Below, one piece after another: positions 5,723-6,132 of a stretch of 6,132 nt of DNA. The position numbers were made by a program, and so were the translations under genes. Position 1 is the stretch's first letter; each line of letters starts with the position of its first letter. The stretch is from Nitrospirota bacterium (GTDB taxonomy: Bacteria > Nitrospirota > Nitrospiria > Nitrospirales > Nitrospiraceae), in contig JACPZN010000075.1 of NCBI GenBank assembly GCA_016195505.1, forward strand, positions 1 to 6,132, written 5' to 3'. The notes under the pieces are model-generated. The model saw only the letters and a list, made by a program, of their open reading frames with translations. It made no database searches and had not been told where the DNA came from.

Positions 5723-6132
5723 ATCCATGAAAAATTCTTACTTGCAGAATTGCATGCCCAGCAGCTGATGATCCCGATCGGCTATCGGGGGACCGGCTCG
5801 CATGTGTTGATCAGCCAGCATGGCGATGGGGAAATCATTGCGCGCATCATTGCGCGGTTTGGCCATGAGGCGGTGCGTGGATCGAGCACACGCGGTGGGG
5901 TCAGCGCGCTTCGTACGCTGATCAAACTGGGCCGGTCCGGGGAGGATGTGGTTGTGACGCCCTATGGTCCCAAGGGGCCTCGGCAGGTTGCGAAACTCGG
6001 GGTGGTCCAGCTGGCCAAGGCGACGGGGCTCCCGATCGTGCCGCTGGCCTTTGCTTGCTCAAAAAAAAACTTTTTGCGAGCTGGGATCGCTACATGGTTC
6101 CGTATCCATTTTCCCGAGGCCTATTTCTCTAC
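5723..6132 (+). pseudogene. Damaged DUF374-type lysophospholipid acyltransferase, 3' end outside window
   Basis: From 5723 the frame is open and, from about 5747, clearly reads as a DUF374 (COG2121) acyltransferase: HAQQLMIPIGYRGTG, then DGEIIARIIARFGHEAVRGS, STRGGVSALRTLIKLGRSG, TPYGPKGPR and LGVVQLAKATGLPIVPLAFA. The family usually has 50-60 residues before the (F/W)WHxQ segment. Here a TGA at 5720-5722 closes the frame and only ~75 nt separate the msbA stop from that segment, so most of the N-terminus is missing. Conserved positions look changed: EL instead of FW before HAQ, HGDG instead of HRDG, and TPYGP instead of TPDGP. After 6061-6069 (nine A) the frame gives an unfamiliar tail, while the -1 frame gives the expected LFASWDRYMVPYPFSRGLFL, so one base is missing or the ribosome slips. 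Possible starts are ATG 5768 or TTG 5750, neither with a good Shine-Dalgarno. A remnant start might be TTG 5667 (TTGA overlap with msbA), closed by TGA at 5706-5708. The intact family is a candidate late acyltransferase for lipid A; its substrate is not established. Confidence 0.7.
6061..6070 (+). other. Poly-A run with in-frame A AAA AAC slippery heptamer
   Basis: Nine A followed by C interrupts the acyltransferase frame. In the upstream frame the codons are TCA AAA AAA AAC TTT. The last seven bases (6064-6070) therefore form A AAA AAC in the phase required for -1 tandem slippage, and slipping back by one base resumes at CTT TTT GCG AGC TGG, the family-like frame. Ten A residues would also make the gene continuous. 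A homopolymer sequencing error is the simplest explanation; polymerase slippage or ribosomal frameshifting are alternatives. Only a weak 4-bp hairpin (GCGA 6076-6079 with TCGC 6087-6090) follows. Confidence 0.6.

Noticed and set aside
6070..6090. Strong frameshift-stimulating structure downstream of the A-run
   Set aside because: Only a 4-bp stem is visible and no upstream Shine-Dalgarno-like stimulator is evident, so programmed frameshifting is not claimed as the leading explanation.

Overview
The window is a lipid A (lipopolysaccharide) biosynthesis cluster from a Gram-negative bacterium. All genes lie on the + strand and are closely packed, in the order fabZ (3' end only), lpxA, an lpxI-type gene fused to a Gfo/Idh/MocA-family oxidoreductase, lpxB, msbA, and a damaged DUF374-type lysophospholipid acyltransferase that runs off the right edge. 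Gene order, use of LpxI rather than LpxH, moderately high GC and protein style suggest a Nitrospira-like (Nitrospirota) organism. The taxonomic call rests on general resemblance, not on a search.

Layout. 1-150 is the FabZ C-terminus. 151-215 is a short spacer with an 11-bp perfect inverted repeat built from GTGATGGGTGA-like units, followed by a good Shine-Dalgarno. 216-1043 is lpxA, which overlaps the next gene by 4 nt (GTGA). 1040-2722 is one 560-codon frame. Its first ~219 residues are LpxI-like, 18 residues look like translated spacer, and the last ~323 residues are a complete Gfo/Idh oxidoreductase. 2723-2803 is a spacer with another imperfect inverted repeat. 2804-3934 is lpxB, overlapping msbA (3922-5670) by 13 nt. 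From 5671 to the end lies a degraded or mis-sequenced acyltransferase.

Pathway logic. FabZ belongs to fatty acid synthesis, whose 3-hydroxyacyl-ACP intermediate is the LpxA donor. LpxA puts the first acyl chain on UDP-GlcNAc, LpxI cleaves UDP-diacylglucosamine to lipid X, LpxB condenses lipid X with UDP-diacylglucosamine, and MsbA flips the lipid A core across the inner membrane. The DUF374 protein is a candidate late acyltransferase. LpxC, LpxD, LpxK and the Kdo genes are not in this window.

The main points of interest are lesions. The LpxI part stops where the family motif carrying the presumed catalytic aspartate should begin and is joined in frame to the oxidoreductase. The terminal acyltransferase lacks its normal N-terminus, has changes at family-conserved positions, and has a one-base frame break inside a run of nine A residues that also forms an in-frame A AAA AAC slippery heptamer. 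Sequencing or assembly error, real gene decay, and (for the poly-A) programmed or transcriptional slippage all remain possible. I see no tRNA, rRNA, CRISPR array or insertion sequence.
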